From contig OZ244776.1 in the NCBI GenBank assembly GCA_965219515.1, positions 3,348,001 to 3,412,000 on the forward strand: a DNA stretch of 64,000 nt. The letters are read 5' to 3'. This DNA comes from Ilyomonas sp965219515 (lineage in GTDB: Bacteria > Bacteroidota > Bacteroidia > Chitinophagales > Chitinophagaceae). Each line of letters opens with the position of its first letter. The stretch's first letter is position 1. This document shows positions 36,785 through 45,352 of the stretch, in pieces. A program made the translations under genes and the position numbers. The notes below the pieces were generated by a model, which was not told the DNA's origin, ran no database searches, and was given only the letters and a program-made list of their open reading frames with translations.

Positions 36785-38551
36785 TTACTTCACCTCCATC
36801 AAAAACGGCAGTCTGGCCTGCGGCACGCTAAACATATCCTGCACGCTTTTTAATTTCATCAGCATATTATAAGTCGGTTTACCAACCTGTTCTTCCACCG
36901 CGTTGGCACTGGTTTTCATTGTTTTATCGGAATACATATCCAATATTTCTTCCAGATAGCTTTTCTGCTCAGGATATTCTTTTACCGAATAATCATTTGT
37001 TTTTATCATGCGGGCGGCGCAGGCAATGGCATCGTTTAGTGTGCCGGTTCTGTCAACAATACCAACGGGAACACCGCGTTCGCCGGTCCATACCCGGCCC
37101 TGCGCAATGCTGTCTATATAAGCCGTATCTCTTTTGCGACCCGCTGCCACGCGGGATAAAAATGTATTGTACGTAGTATCTATGTTTGCCTGCACAAAAT
37201 GTTGTTCGGTTGCAGTAAGCGGCCGGCTTACCGTCATCATATCGGCATAAGGGGCGGTTTTTACGCCATCGAAGGTTACGCCGAGTTTGTCTTTAAAAAA
37301 AGATTGCATGTTTGGGATAACGGTAAATACGCCAATTGAGCCGGTAATGGTTCCGGCATCGGCATAAATGCTGTCGGCGGCGCAGGAAATATAATAGCCG
37401 CCCGAAGCCGCATAATCGCCCATGCTTACAACAACCGGTTTTGCCTGCCTGGCCAATTGTATTTCATGCCAGATCACATCGCTGGCAAGCGCACTGCCGC
37501 CGGGAGAATTTACGCGGAAAACGATCGCTTTTATGTCATTGTCTAAGCGCAGTTTGCGGATTAAGTTTTTATAGGTATCGCTGCCGATGCTGCCTTTTTG
37601 CCCTTTCCCGCTTACAATATTGCCTTCCGCATATAACAGAGCAATACGGTCGCCGCCCGATGATTGCGAATAATCAACTGCATCGGCATATTTACCCATC
37701 GTTACAAAATTGATGTTGTCTTTTTTATCAGCATGAAGTATTTGCAGCCACTCATTTTTTATATCGTTATCATATTTTACTCCGTCAATCAAATGATACT
37801 TTACCGCATCACCGGCTGTTTGTATGATGGCGGTATTGGCAAGCTGATGCAGCTGCGCCGTATCTATGCCTCTGGCACGGGAAGCCTGCTGCAAAAGCAG
37901 TCCATATAAATCGCCGAGAAACACGCCTGTTTGCAAGCGGTTTGGCTCAGTCATTTGCGTGGCGCGAAACGGCTCGGTAGCGCTTTTAAATTTACCGGCA
38001 TAAAATATCTGCGGCTGAATTTCTAACCGGTCTAATAAATTTTTTATGAAATACAAATCAACCGAAAGTCCGTTCCATTCCAAACCGCCCGCGGGATGAC
38101 AATAAATTTTATTGGCGGCAGATGCTACGTAATACGCTTTCTGGCTCATGGTTTCGCCATACGCCACTACCGTTTTACCACCGGCTTTAAAATCGTCAAT
38201 TGCTTTTATCAGTTCTTCGCTGGCAGCATAACCATTGGGGTTGTCGCCGGCTTTTATATACAAGCCTTTAATGGCAGAATCGGTTTTGGCGTGGTGCAAC
38301 AGGCGCACTACATCGTACACGCCCGGTACATTTGCCGATGCATCGCCGGTAAAAGAACCGATCGGACTCTTTTGCCCCTGCTCATTAAAATTATTTCCCA
38401 AATCAAGCACCAGTATGCCTTTTGAGCCAATGCCGGGTTTTGAAGTAGCGGCAGCAGCGCTGATGATTGCGATGGTAATGATAACAGAAAGAATTGTAAA
38501 AACGACTAATGCCAACAAAGAGGCAAAGAATATTTTAAAAAACGATCTCAT
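36785..38551 (-). CDS. sppA: Signal peptide peptidase SppA, 67-kDa type
   Basis: 588 residues, the length of the two-domain SppA that degrades cleaved signal peptides in the membrane. One N-terminal transmembrane helix (~8-32). The N-terminal repeat has the catalytic lysine region (VVAYGETMSQKAYYVASAAN) and the C-terminal repeat has the nucleophile in VVSMGDYAASGGYYISCAAD and the conserved ADAGTITGSIGVF. Divergent from folK with only 18 bp between the starts. Confidence 0.95.
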   Translation of the reverse strand: MRSFFKIFFASLLALVVFTILSVIITIAIISAAAATSKPGIGSKGILVLDLGNNFNEQGQKSPIGSFTGDASANVPGVYDVVRLLHHAKTDSAIKGLYIKAGDNPNGYAASEELIKAIDDFKAGGKTVVAYGETMSQKAYYVASAANKIYCHPAGGLEWNGLSVDLYFIKNLLDRLEIQPQIFYAGKFKSATEPFRATQMTEPNRLQTGVFLGDLYGLLLQQASRARGIDTAQLHQLANTAIIQTAGDAVKYHLIDGVKYDNDIKNEWLQILHADKKDNINFVTMGKYADAVDYSQSSGGDRIALLYAEGNIVSGKGQKGSIGSDTYKNLIRKLRLDNDIKAIVFRVNSPGGSALASDVIWHEIQLARQAKPVVVSMGDYAASGGYYISCAADSIYADAGTITGSIGVFTVIPNMQSFFKDKLGVTFDGVKTAPYADMMTVSRPLTATEQHFVQANIDTTYNTFLSRVAAGRKRDTAYIDSIAQGRVWTGERGVPVGIVDRTGTLNDAIACAARMIKTNDYSVKEYPEQKSYLEEILDMYSDKTMKTSANAVEEQVGKPTYNMLMKLKSVQDMFSVPQARLPFLMEVK

Positions 38552-38569
38552 ACATGGATATTTGAAAAG

Positions 38570-39052
38570 ATGAACACAGCTTACGTACTTGCCGGCAGCA
38601 ATATGGGCGACCGGAAAGCTTTACTGCAACACGCCGCAAATGTAATGGAACAATGCGGCAGCATCATTGCCCGTTCTTCTCTTTACGAAACGGCTGCCTG
38701 GGGAATAACAGATCAGCCAGATTTTTACAACCAGGCATTTGCCGTGCGCACGGCGTTATTACCTGCACATTTCATGCAAACATTATTAGACATTGAAGAC
38801 GGCATGGGAAGAAAGCGAATTGTAAAAATGGGACCGCGCATTATAGACTTAGATGTTTTGCTGATAGATGATTTGATCATTGATACAGAGCTGTTACAGG
38901 TACCGCATCCGTATTTGCCGCTACGACGTTTTGCGTTGCTGCCTTTGGCAGAGATTGCAGGTACTGTTTTGCATCCGGTTTCGGGTAATACAATAAACCA
39001 ATTGCTGACTGATTGCAAAGATGAAGGGGAAGTAAAAAAACTGAATGATTAA
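38570..39052 (+). CDS. folK: 2-amino-4-hydroxy-6-hydroxymethyldihydropteridine diphosphokinase
   Basis: 160 residues, the whole HPPK domain. It transfers pyrophosphate from ATP to 6-hydroxymethyl-dihydropterin in folate synthesis. Signatures: VLAGSNMGDRKALL at the start, YETAAWGITDQPDFYNQAFA and the ATP/metal-binding GPRIIDLDVLLIDD, then VPHPYLPLRRFALLPLAEIA. Stand-alone gene; no other folate gene is near. It shares its upstream region with sppA. Confidence 0.96.
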   Translation: MNTAYVLAGSNMGDRKALLQHAANVMEQCGSIIARSSLYETAAWGITDQPDFYNQAFAVRTALLPAHFMQTLLDIEDGMGRKRIVKMGPRIIDLDVLLIDDLIIDTELLQVPHPYLPLRRFALLPLAEIAGTVLHPVSGNTINQLLTDCKDEGEVKKLND

Positions 39053-39072
39053 TGTAAAAAAGAGCAACCGAA

Positions 39073-39711
39073 TTACTCTTCTTTTTTGTTTTGACGGAAT
39101 AAAAAATCGCAGGCTTTGGCAATACCCGTGCTAACATCGGCTTCGCTTTTTATGTTTGAAACAGCCATCGCTTCTTTTGTAAAACAACCTGAAAAAGCCC
39201 CAATATCATCCGTTGCGTTAATGGTTGCAACAGCAGCAGGATGATTTATTCCTTTGCAACCAATAAGATTGCACATAGTGCCGCCGTTGCCAATGCCCAT
39301 CAGGTAGATCCGTTTTGGATTGCAATGATACTGCTGCACAAAAAACTGAATCATTATGCTGATAAAGCCGGCATCGTTTACAGAATCTCCGGTATGGCTG
39401 TTCCAATGACCGGAAACCGCGTCGGGATACATAACCATGCAGCCGGCAGAATCTGCTTTGTGGTGAATATAATCGCCATATTTTTTTATCGCATTTTTTG
39501 CATTGCTTTTATCATCATGCAAAAAAATCAGCAGCGGATACGTATCCTGTTGTCCGTAATGCAGCGGCATGTAATACGTAATATCGCGCGACAGCTCATC
39601 AATAATAAAATTGCTGCTGTAAATACCCTGCGGTTGCAGAGAATCGTACTGACCTGCTGCGTGAAATGAAACAAAAAATAATAAAATGACAAACAGGCGA
39701 AACGGTTTCAT
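39073..39711 (-). CDS. Esterase-like alpha/beta hydrolase lacking the nucleophile serine
   Basis: 212 residues with a signal peptide (1-20). It follows the polyhydroxybutyrate-depolymerase/feruloyl-esterase pattern: YPLLIFLHDDKSNAKNAIKK, MVMYPDAVSGHWNSH, DAGFISIMIQFFVQQYHCNP KRIYLMGIGNGG. The nucleophile elbow, normally GxSxGG, reads GIGNGG with Gly at residue 141 where Ser is expected. The usual Asp and His are also hard to place. So it is either an inactive binding protein or a degenerate enzyme. Convergent with folK. Confidence 0.75.
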   Translation of the reverse strand: MKPFRLFVILLFFVSFHAAGQYDSLQPQGIYSSNFIIDELSRDITYYMPLHYGQQDTYPLLIFLHDDKSNAKNAIKKYGDYIHHKADSAGCMVMYPDAVSGHWNSHTGDSVNDAGFISIMIQFFVQQYHCNPKRIYLMGIGNGGTMCNLIGCKGINHPAAVATINATDDIGAFSGCFTKEAMAVSNIKSEADVSTGIAKACDFLFRQNKKEE

Positions 39712-39865
39712 AGATGTGGTATAAATAAAGCCGGAAAATAGTAATCAGACAGCCCTACGGTTTTACAATGTTTTTTTCCGTCCGTTGCAACAGCAGCAGC
39801 AAACAGGAAAAGGTAAATTTATTTTTTCTTTTAAGAAAATATATAGCAAGCGGGCTATATTTTGT

Positions 39866-39897
39866 TTTGGACAGAAATAGAAATGCTTATACCTTTG
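39866..39897 (+). promoter_or_regulatory. Bacteroidota-type promoter of rplS
   Basis: -33 TTTG at 39866-39869, 20-nt spacer, -7 TACCTTTG at 39890-39897, an exact fit to TTTG-N17-23-TAnnTTTG. It lies just upstream of ATG 39919, which shows that the longer frame from 39862 is not the real start. Confidence 0.75.
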
Positions 39898-39918
39898 CCG
39901 CCTTTAAATTATAAAGCT

Positions 39919-40272
39919 ATGCAAGCAGCAGTGCAATTTGTACACGAGCAACTGACCGCTAAAAAGCAGTTTCCCAAATTCAAGGCCGGTGATAATATTA
40001 CCGTTAATTATAAAATTGTTGAAGGCGGTAAAGAGCGTATTCAGGGCTTTCGCGGCGATGTGGTAAAGATTCAGGGCGAGGGCGCAACGGCTACTTTTAC
40101 CGTTCGCAAAATATCTGATAGCATTGGCGTAGAAAGAGTGTTTCCTTTTTTCTCTCCCAATATAGATGCCGTTTTATTGAACAAAGTAGGCAAAGTTCGC
40201 CGCGCAAAACTGTATTATCTGCGCGAGCGCAGCGGCAAAAGAGCCAGAATTAAAGAAAGAAGAATCAAATAA
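39919..40272 (+). CDS. rplS: 50S ribosomal protein L19
   Basis: 117 residues from ATG 39919 (the promoter at 39866-39897 rules out the upstream ATG). Typical L19: FKAGDNITVNYKIVEGGKER IQGFRGDVVKIQGEG, FTVRKISDSIGVERVFPFFS, VGKVRRAKLYYLRERSGKRARI. It sits at the interface of the ribosomal subunits. Monocistronic, with its own promoter and a terminator 26 bp downstream. The usual partners rpsP, rimM and trmD are not adjacent. Confidence 0.97.
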   Translation: MQAAVQFVHEQLTAKKQFPKFKAGDNITVNYKIVEGGKERIQGFRGDVVKIQGEGATATFTVRKISDSIGVERVFPFFSPNIDAVLLNKVGKVRRAKLYYLRERSGKRARIKERRIK

Positions 40273-40297
40273 AAAGATATTTGTTTGCATGTAAACA

Positions 40298-40333
40298 GAA
40301 AAAGCAGAGGACATAATCTTCTGCTTTTTTTAT
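40298..40333 (+). terminator. Rho-independent terminator of rplS
   Basis: AAAAAGCAGA, 11-nt loop, TCTGCTTTTTTT: a stem with a T-run, 26 bp after the rplS stop. Confidence 0.85.
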
Positions 40334-40376
40334 TAAACTCTTAACCCGAATCTCTTTTTTCACCGTATATTTCTTA

Positions 40377-40384
40377 TATCTTTG
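40377..40384 (+). promoter_or_regulatory. -7 element upstream of tatA
   Basis: TATCTTTG, an exact TAnnTTTG match, 20 bp before the tatA start. The -33 position is only T-rich (near 40353). Confidence 0.6.
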
Positions 40385-40404
40385 AATTTTAATAAACAAT
40401 TTTT

Positions 40405-40641
40405 ATGGGTAATTTAGGTTTTCAGGAAATACTACTGATTGCAGTGGTGATTCTCGTATTATTCGGTGGCAGAAAAATACCTGAATTTATGCGTGGCATA
40501 GGTAAAGGCATTCGTGAGTTTAACGATGCAAAAGACAACGTAAAAAAAGAGCTGGAAGAAGGCATGAAAGAAAAAGACCGTGCTGCTACCACTTCTACAA
40601 CCGCGCCGGCTGCAAACACTACTACTACAACACAGCCATAA
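40405..40641 (+). CDS. tatA: Sec-independent translocase subunit TatA/E
   Basis: 78 residues: short N-terminal membrane helix (LGFQEILLIAVVILVLFGGR), the conserved FGGRKIPEFMRGIGKGIREF amphipathic helix and a Thr/Ala-rich tail. It builds the pore of the twin-arginine export pathway. TatC is not in the window. It has its own -7 element and is followed by gatA after 30 bp. Confidence 0.95.
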   Translation: MGNLGFQEILLIAVVILVLFGGRKIPEFMRGIGKGIREFNDAKDNVKKELEEGMKEKDRAATTSTTAPAANTTTTTQP

Positions 40642-40671
40642 TTCATCTTTTTAAATAACACAGAATAGCCT

Positions 40672-42108
40672 TTGTTTAGTTTTTATTCTATCAAAGACTA
40701 TCATGCTGATTTATTGCACGGCCGCACCACCTGCGTGGAAGCCGTGCAATATTATTTACAGCAGATAGCTAACCAAAAACATCTCAACGCATTCCTGGAA
40801 GTATTTACCGAAGACGCTTTGCATCGCGCCAAAGAACTGGATGCGCAGCGAAACGCGCACGCGATTAGCGGCAAGCTTCATGGCGTTGTTGTGGGAATTA
40901 AAGATGTTATTTGTTACAGGCATCATCAGGTTTCTGCCGCTTCAAAAATATTGGAAGGCTTTACCTCTTTATACAATGCCACCGTTGTTGAAAAATTATT
41001 GGCAGAAGGCGCCATTATTATCGGCAGGCATAACTGCGACGAGTTTGCCATGGGCAGCAGCAACGAAAACTCCGCATTTGGCAATGTATTAAACGCTATT
41101 GATAATACCCGTGTGCCGGGCGGCTCGTCTGGTGGTTCTGCGGTAGCTGTGCAGGCAAACATGAATATGATAAGCCTGGGAAGCGATACGGGCGGTTCGG
41201 TAAGGCAACCGGCTGACTATTGTGGCGTTATCGGGATGAAACCATCATACGGGTATATTTCAAGATATGGATTGATTGCTTACGCTTCTTCGTTTGACCA
41301 GATTGGCATATTTGCGCACTCTGTGGCTGATGTAGGTTTGGTTTTGGAAATTACTGCAGGCGAAGACGAATTTGACAGCACGGTAAACAACCACGCTTTT
41401 AAACAGGAAGAAATCAATAGCCGACTTCCGGCCGGCAAAAAGAGAATCGCTTATTTCAATCAGTTTTTGAATCATGCATCATTAGATTCTGAAATCGCTG
41501 CTTCCTTTTTTTCATTTACGAATAAATTAACAGAATCAGGATTTGATGTGCAACCTATTGATTTTAAATTACTTGAATACATTGTTCCCATTTATTATAT
41601 TTTAACAACTGCCGAGGCTTCCAGCAATCTTTCGCGGTACGATGGCATTAAATACGGACTTAGAAAAAACGGTGATAGCAATCTTACAAGTCTTTACAAC
41701 ACAAGCCGCTCGGAAGGTTTTGGCAAAGAAGTACAGCGACGCATTTTACTTGGCACGTATGTATTGAGTGAGGGTTATTTTGATGCCTATTTTACTAAGG
41801 CTCAGAAGGTTAAACGTATGTTGACCGATACAATACAAAGCGTTTTTGAAAGGTTCGACGCTATAATTTTGCCTACGGTTCCTTCTCCTGCTTTTCACTT
41901 TGGTGAAAAAGCCGATCTGATAGAAATGTATCTGACGGACATTTATACCGTGTTTGCCAATTTAACAGGCATTCCTGCCATTTCGCTTCCCCTTTTTAAA
42001 CATAGCAATAACATGCCATTCGGACTTCAGGTGATGGCTGCTAAGGAAAACGATATATATTTGTTGAATCTCTCCGAAGCAATGATGCAGATGAGAGACA
42101 GGGCTTAA
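40672..42108 (+). CDS. gatA: Asp-tRNA(Asn)/Glu-tRNA(Gln) amidotransferase subunit A
   Basis: 478 residues from a TTG start (40672). Amidase-signature enzyme that releases ammonia from Gln for transamidation of mischarged tRNA. Visible: Lys in VGIKDVICYRHHQVSAASKI, the Gly/Ser-rich signature GGSSGGSAVAVQA and MISLGSDTGGSVRQPADYCG with the cis-Ser/Ser pair, then GMKPSYGYISRYGL and LTGIPAISLP. The tRNA-enzyme context (AFGNVLNAIDNTRVPGGSSG) separates it from plain amidases. gatB and gatC are elsewhere, as is common in Bacteroidota. Confidence 0.95.
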   Translation: MFSFYSIKDYHADLLHGRTTCVEAVQYYLQQIANQKHLNAFLEVFTEDALHRAKELDAQRNAHAISGKLHGVVVGIKDVICYRHHQVSAASKILEGFTSLYNATVVEKLLAEGAIIIGRHNCDEFAMGSSNENSAFGNVLNAIDNTRVPGGSSGGSAVAVQANMNMISLGSDTGGSVRQPADYCGVIGMKPSYGYISRYGLIAYASSFDQIGIFAHSVADVGLVLEITAGEDEFDSTVNNHAFKQEEINSRLPAGKKRIAYFNQFLNHASLDSEIAASFFSFTNKLTESGFDVQPIDFKLLEYIVPIYYILTTAEASSNLSRYDGIKYGLRKNGDSNLTSLYNTSRSEGFGKEVQRRILLGTYVLSEGYFDAYFTKAQKVKRMLTDTIQSVFERFDAIILPTVPSPAFHFGEKADLIEMYLTDIYTVFANLTGIPAISLPLFKHSNNMPFGLQVMAAKENDIYLLNLSEAMMQMRDRA

Positions 42109-42184
42109 ACGGTTCTGCCCTTTATTAACCAGGTATTTTAGCGCTTATAAGCCGCTTTAATTCTAAAAAATTAAAACGAAATTG

Positions 42185-43216
42185 ATGCAATTAAGAAAAC
42201 TGGCAAACTCGTTTGCACTCTTATGTCTTCTTTGTTCTTTAAGTCTCTTTGTAATGTCGTTTACCTACGGGCGAACAGTTTCTTCCGGCGATCCTAAGAA
42301 AAAGGATAGTGTTTCTTTAGACAAAAATTCCAAATCGCTTTTTTCCAATTCCCTTCTTCCGGATCTGGCAATTTCAATTCCATTGAACCCGGTTGTAATT
42401 CCGTTTGTTACAAAATTTTTAGGCAGGCAAAGCGACAGCTACACAAAAATGAAAGTGTGGGGAAAATCATATTTTGATTTGTTCGACAAAATCCTGACGG
42501 AAAATAATGTTCCTACCGAATTAAAATATTTGTCGGTTGTAGAAAGCAATTTAAAACCTTCGCTTGTTTCGTCTGCGGGCGCCTTAGGTCCATGGCAGCT
42601 CATGTCTTCCGTGGCAAGAAGTTATGGTTTGAAAACAGGAAAAAGCGATGATAGAAAAGATTTTACAAAAAGCACAAAAGTAGCCGCCAAAATGTTGGGT
42701 AGCCTATACAAAAGCCTTGGCGATTGGTTGCTGGTAATTGCCGCTTATAATGCAGGCGAAGGAAGAGTAAGACAGGCAATGAAACAGGCGCACAGCGATA
42801 ATTTTTGGGTAATTCAAAAATACCTTCCTCTTGAAACAAGAAATCATGTAAAAAGGTTTATTGCGGCTCATTTCTTTTTTGAAGGCAGCGGTGGCATAGT
42901 TACCATGACTGCCGACGAAATAAAAAACAGCCAAAGTCTGTTTAGCCTGCAAAATGAAGACGACAAAACAGAAAATTTAAAAAGTGTGGAAATACAGGGA
43001 AAGTATAATTCTACACTTATGGCAAAATATCTACAAATGGATATTACCGATCTCAGCAAAACAAATCCCGGATTGAATGAGGCTTTAAATAAAGGCATTA
43101 CATACAATTTACATTTACCTGCCGATAAAATAAGTTTGTTTAATCAGTTGCGGACACAGATATTGAAGGAAAGCGTACAACTGTTATTAATAAACACGTC
43201 TTTAATCGGTAAATAA
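42185..43216 (+). CDS. MltD-like lytic transglycosylase
   Basis: 343 residues from ATG 42185. Signal peptide/anchor at the start, then an SLT domain with catalytic Glu in LKYLSVVESNLKPSLVSSAG ALGPWQLMSS and the later WLLVIAAYNAGEGRV motif. It cuts the glycan strands of peptidoglycan. The C-terminal ~90 residues (SVEIQGKYNSTLMAKYLQMD ITDLSKTNPGLNEA) resemble the LysM-like carbohydrate-binding part of MltD. Gene follows gatA after 76 bp. Confidence 0.9.
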   Translation: MQLRKLANSFALLCLLCSLSLFVMSFTYGRTVSSGDPKKKDSVSLDKNSKSLFSNSLLPDLAISIPLNPVVIPFVTKFLGRQSDSYTKMKVWGKSYFDLFDKILTENNVPTELKYLSVVESNLKPSLVSSAGALGPWQLMSSVARSYGLKTGKSDDRKDFTKSTKVAAKMLGSLYKSLGDWLLVIAAYNAGEGRVRQAMKQAHSDNFWVIQKYLPLETRNHVKRFIAAHFFFEGSGGIVTMTADEIKNSQSLFSLQNEDDKTENLKSVEIQGKYNSTLMAKYLQMDITDLSKTNPGLNEALNKGITYNLHLPADKISLFNQLRTQILKESVQLLLINTSLIGK

Positions 43217-43489
43217 GAATTTTTTTTAGGTAGCCGGCATTTTATAGCACCCTCGCTTTTGTCTTTTTTTATTAAACAAAATAAAAAATAACATAGTGAG
43301 GTAAGATAAGCGAAGGCTTAACTTTTCAATTTGCAGATGAATTTGGATATTTGCATTGTGAATCTGAAAAATTAATAAGCATTGCGGCTTAACTGGAAAG
43401 ATAAAAAAATCAAGTTGGCATTAGCTTTGCAAAATTTAATTCAGAATATAAGTAGTCAATTTTCTCATAAGCAGTTAGTTTTGGTTGCG
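43217..43489. other. Intergenic region, no gene seen
   Basis: 273 bp between the transglycosylase and the terminator at the VanZ gene end. It could hold a small RNA ending at that terminator, but I see no promoter that fits TAnnTTTG. Confidence 0.4.
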
Positions 43490-43518
43490 GCCCCTGTTTC
43501 TACAGGGGCTTATTTTTT
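43490..43518 (+). terminator. Rho-independent terminator overlapping the end of the VanZ gene
   Basis: GCCCCTG, 6-nt loop, CAGGGGC, then a T-rich run (TTATTTTTTTT). It ends rightward transcription. The loop contains the stop codon of the convergent VanZ-like gene. Confidence 0.85.
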
Positions 43519-43898
43519 TTACCAAGTTTCCTGGCTGCAAAACGAAAAAACAAATACCCGAGAAAAGCGCCAAAACCATCTGCCAGCATATCGGTAACAT
43601 CAAACGAACGTCCTTCGGTAAAATATTTCTGCACATATTCCAAAGCAATTCCGTAAGCAATGGCCAATACAACGATTACCAAATAAAAAGCACCCTTATA
43701 AAAAAACCGGTTTTGAAATGGAAAGCTGAACAAAAAAACAAGCACGGCAAAAAGACCGGTATGCACCCATTTATCGAAATAAATGGCTTCGAGAAATTCA
43801 TTTTTGGGAATGTCTCTGCCAGGCAACGTTAGCAAAACATAAATGAGAATAAACCATGCAATAGCTGGAAGCAAAGAGAGAAAACGTACTTTAGACAT
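43500..43898 (-). CDS. VanZ-family membrane protein
   Basis: 132 residues with four transmembrane helices and the VanZ pattern: LPAIAWFILIYVLLTLPGRD, FDKWVHTGLFAVLVFLFSFP, IALEYVQKYFTEGRSFDVTD MLADGFGAFLGYL. The name comes from a teicoplanin resistance gene, but most members have no known role. Its stop codon is inside the loop of the terminator hairpin for the convergent gene. Confidence 0.9.
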   Translation of the reverse strand: MSKVRFLSLLPAIAWFILIYVLLTLPGRDIPKNEFLEAIYFDKWVHTGLFAVLVFLFSFPFQNRFFYKGAFYLVIVVLAIAYGIALEYVQKYFTEGRSFDVTDMLADGFGAFLGYLFFRFAARKLGKKNKPL

Positions 43899-43995
43899 AT
43901 AAGTTTGGTAAGTAAAACAAAGACTATAAATATTTATCTGAAAAAATGAAACAGGTAACCGGCTGAAGAAATAAATATTTTTCTGCCTGTTGCAT

Positions 43996-45063
43996 TTATT
44001 CTTTTTTCATCATTTTTTCTGTGTTTTCGGCTACTTGAAGCGCTTCAATAAATTCATCAATGCTGCCATTGATAACAGAATCTAAGTTATAAGAAGTAAG
44101 CCCGATGCGATGGTCGGTTACACGCCCCTGCGGCCAGTTGTATGTACGGATTTTGGCGCTGCGGTCGCCGGTGCTTACAAGCGTTTTGCGATGCCTGGCA
44201 ATTTCATCTTCCTGTTTGCGCACCTGCTCTTCATACAAACGTGTGCGCAACATTGTCATCGCTTTTTCGCGGTTGCCAAGCTGGCTGCGCTCCGTTTGGC
44301 AAATCACCACCGTTCCGGTAGGAATGTGCGTCAGCATTACTTTTGTTTCTACTTTATTTACATTCTGTCCACCGGCTCCGCCGCTGCGCGCCGTTTCCAT
44401 TTTTACATCGGCCGGGTTCAGTTCAAAATCTACTTCTTCAGCTTCGGGCATCACAGCTACCGTTGCCGCGGAAGTATGCACGCGCCCCTGTGTTTCGGTA
44501 TCGGGCACACGCTGCACGCGATGCACGCCGCTCTCAAATTTAAGTGTGCCGTAAACATCTTCGCCCTGCACTTCAACCACCACTTCTTTAAAGCCGCCAA
44601 CGCTGCCCTCGCTCTCGCTTACCACCGCCGTTTTCCAGCCTTTGTGAGCGCAATAACGCAGGTACATGTTCAGTAAATCGCCGGCAAACAAGCTGGCTTC
44701 ATCGCCGCCGGTACCGGCACGAATTTCAAGCACGGCATTTTTATCGTCCTGCGGGTCTTTGGGTATCAATAGTTTTGTCAGCAGTTTTTCCAATATATCT
44801 TTCTTTTCTTCCAGTTCCGGTAATTCCATTTTTGCCAGCTCGCGCAGGTCTTCATCGTTGCCGTTTAAAACTTCACGTGAAAAATCGTACTCGGTCATTA
44901 CGCGCCGGTAATCTTCATACGGCTGCACAATTTTTTCGAGGCTTCTGTATTCTTTACTCAATGCGCCAAATTTTTTCTGGTTGTTAATAATTTCAGGATT
45001 GGTAAGTGCAACACCAACCTGCTCAAACCTGGCTTTTAAAGCATCTAACTGATCTGTCATCAT
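43996..45063 (-). CDS. prfA: Peptide chain release factor 1
   Basis: 355 residues, normal length. Recognises UAA/UAG and triggers hydrolysis of peptidyl-tRNA. Catalytic GGQ in ARSGGAGGQNVNKVETKVML (~228-232) and surrounding conserved EIRAGTGGDEASLFAGDLLN, GVHRVQRVPDTETQGRVHTS. The decoding motif region lies in VEVQGEDVYGTLKFESGVHR. Monocistronic; a -7-like TAACTTTG (minus strand, 45122-45129) is upstream. Confidence 0.97.
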   Translation of the reverse strand: MMTDQLDALKARFEQVGVALTNPEIINNQKKFGALSKEYRSLEKIVQPYEDYRRVMTEYDFSREVLNGNDEDLRELAKMELPELEEKKDILEKLLTKLLIPKDPQDDKNAVLEIRAGTGGDEASLFAGDLLNMYLRYCAHKGWKTAVVSESEGSVGGFKEVVVEVQGEDVYGTLKFESGVHRVQRVPDTETQGRVHTSAATVAVMPEAEEVDFELNPADVKMETARSGGAGGQNVNKVETKVMLTHIPTGTVVICQTERSQLGNREKAMTMLRTRLYEEQVRKQEDEIARHRKTLVSTGDRSAKIRTYNWPQGRVTDHRIGLTSYNLDSVINGSIDEFIEALQVAENTEKMMKKE

Positions 45064-45121
45064 AAAAAACCTGCGACTGTTTTGCTATTGATACAAGCAG
45101 CTATATCAATTTTCAGCGTCG

Positions 45122-45129
45122 CAAAGTTA
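45122..45129 (-). promoter_or_regulatory. Possible -7 element of prfA
   Basis: Minus-strand TAACTTTG fits TAnnTTTG about 60 bp before the prfA start. No TTTG at the -33 position, so the call is tentative. Confidence 0.45.
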
Positions 45130-45352
45130 GGAGAAAATGAAGCGTTTGACATAACGATGCAGGTTTGTAAAAATTAAAAACCAGAAGTTATTTCATTCTT
45201 AATCTGCCTCAGCCAACAGCTAACCGATTTTATAAACCGGCATATCAGGTTTGTGCAAATCATACAACTTTAGCAACCGTTTTATTTTCAAAACAGAAAA
45301 AAGACTAAAGTTTTCGGCTTCGCTGTTATTTTTACTTTACATGAACATAAAT

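Noticed and set aside
39862..39918. Upstream start for rplS giving a 136-residue protein
   Set aside because: A well-matched promoter lies inside this stretch, and the L19 family starts at the later ATG.
44105..44676. Long plus-strand frames inside prfA, and similar frames inside gldG and sppA
   Set aside because: They overlap highly conserved genes on the other strand and are codon-usage shadows.
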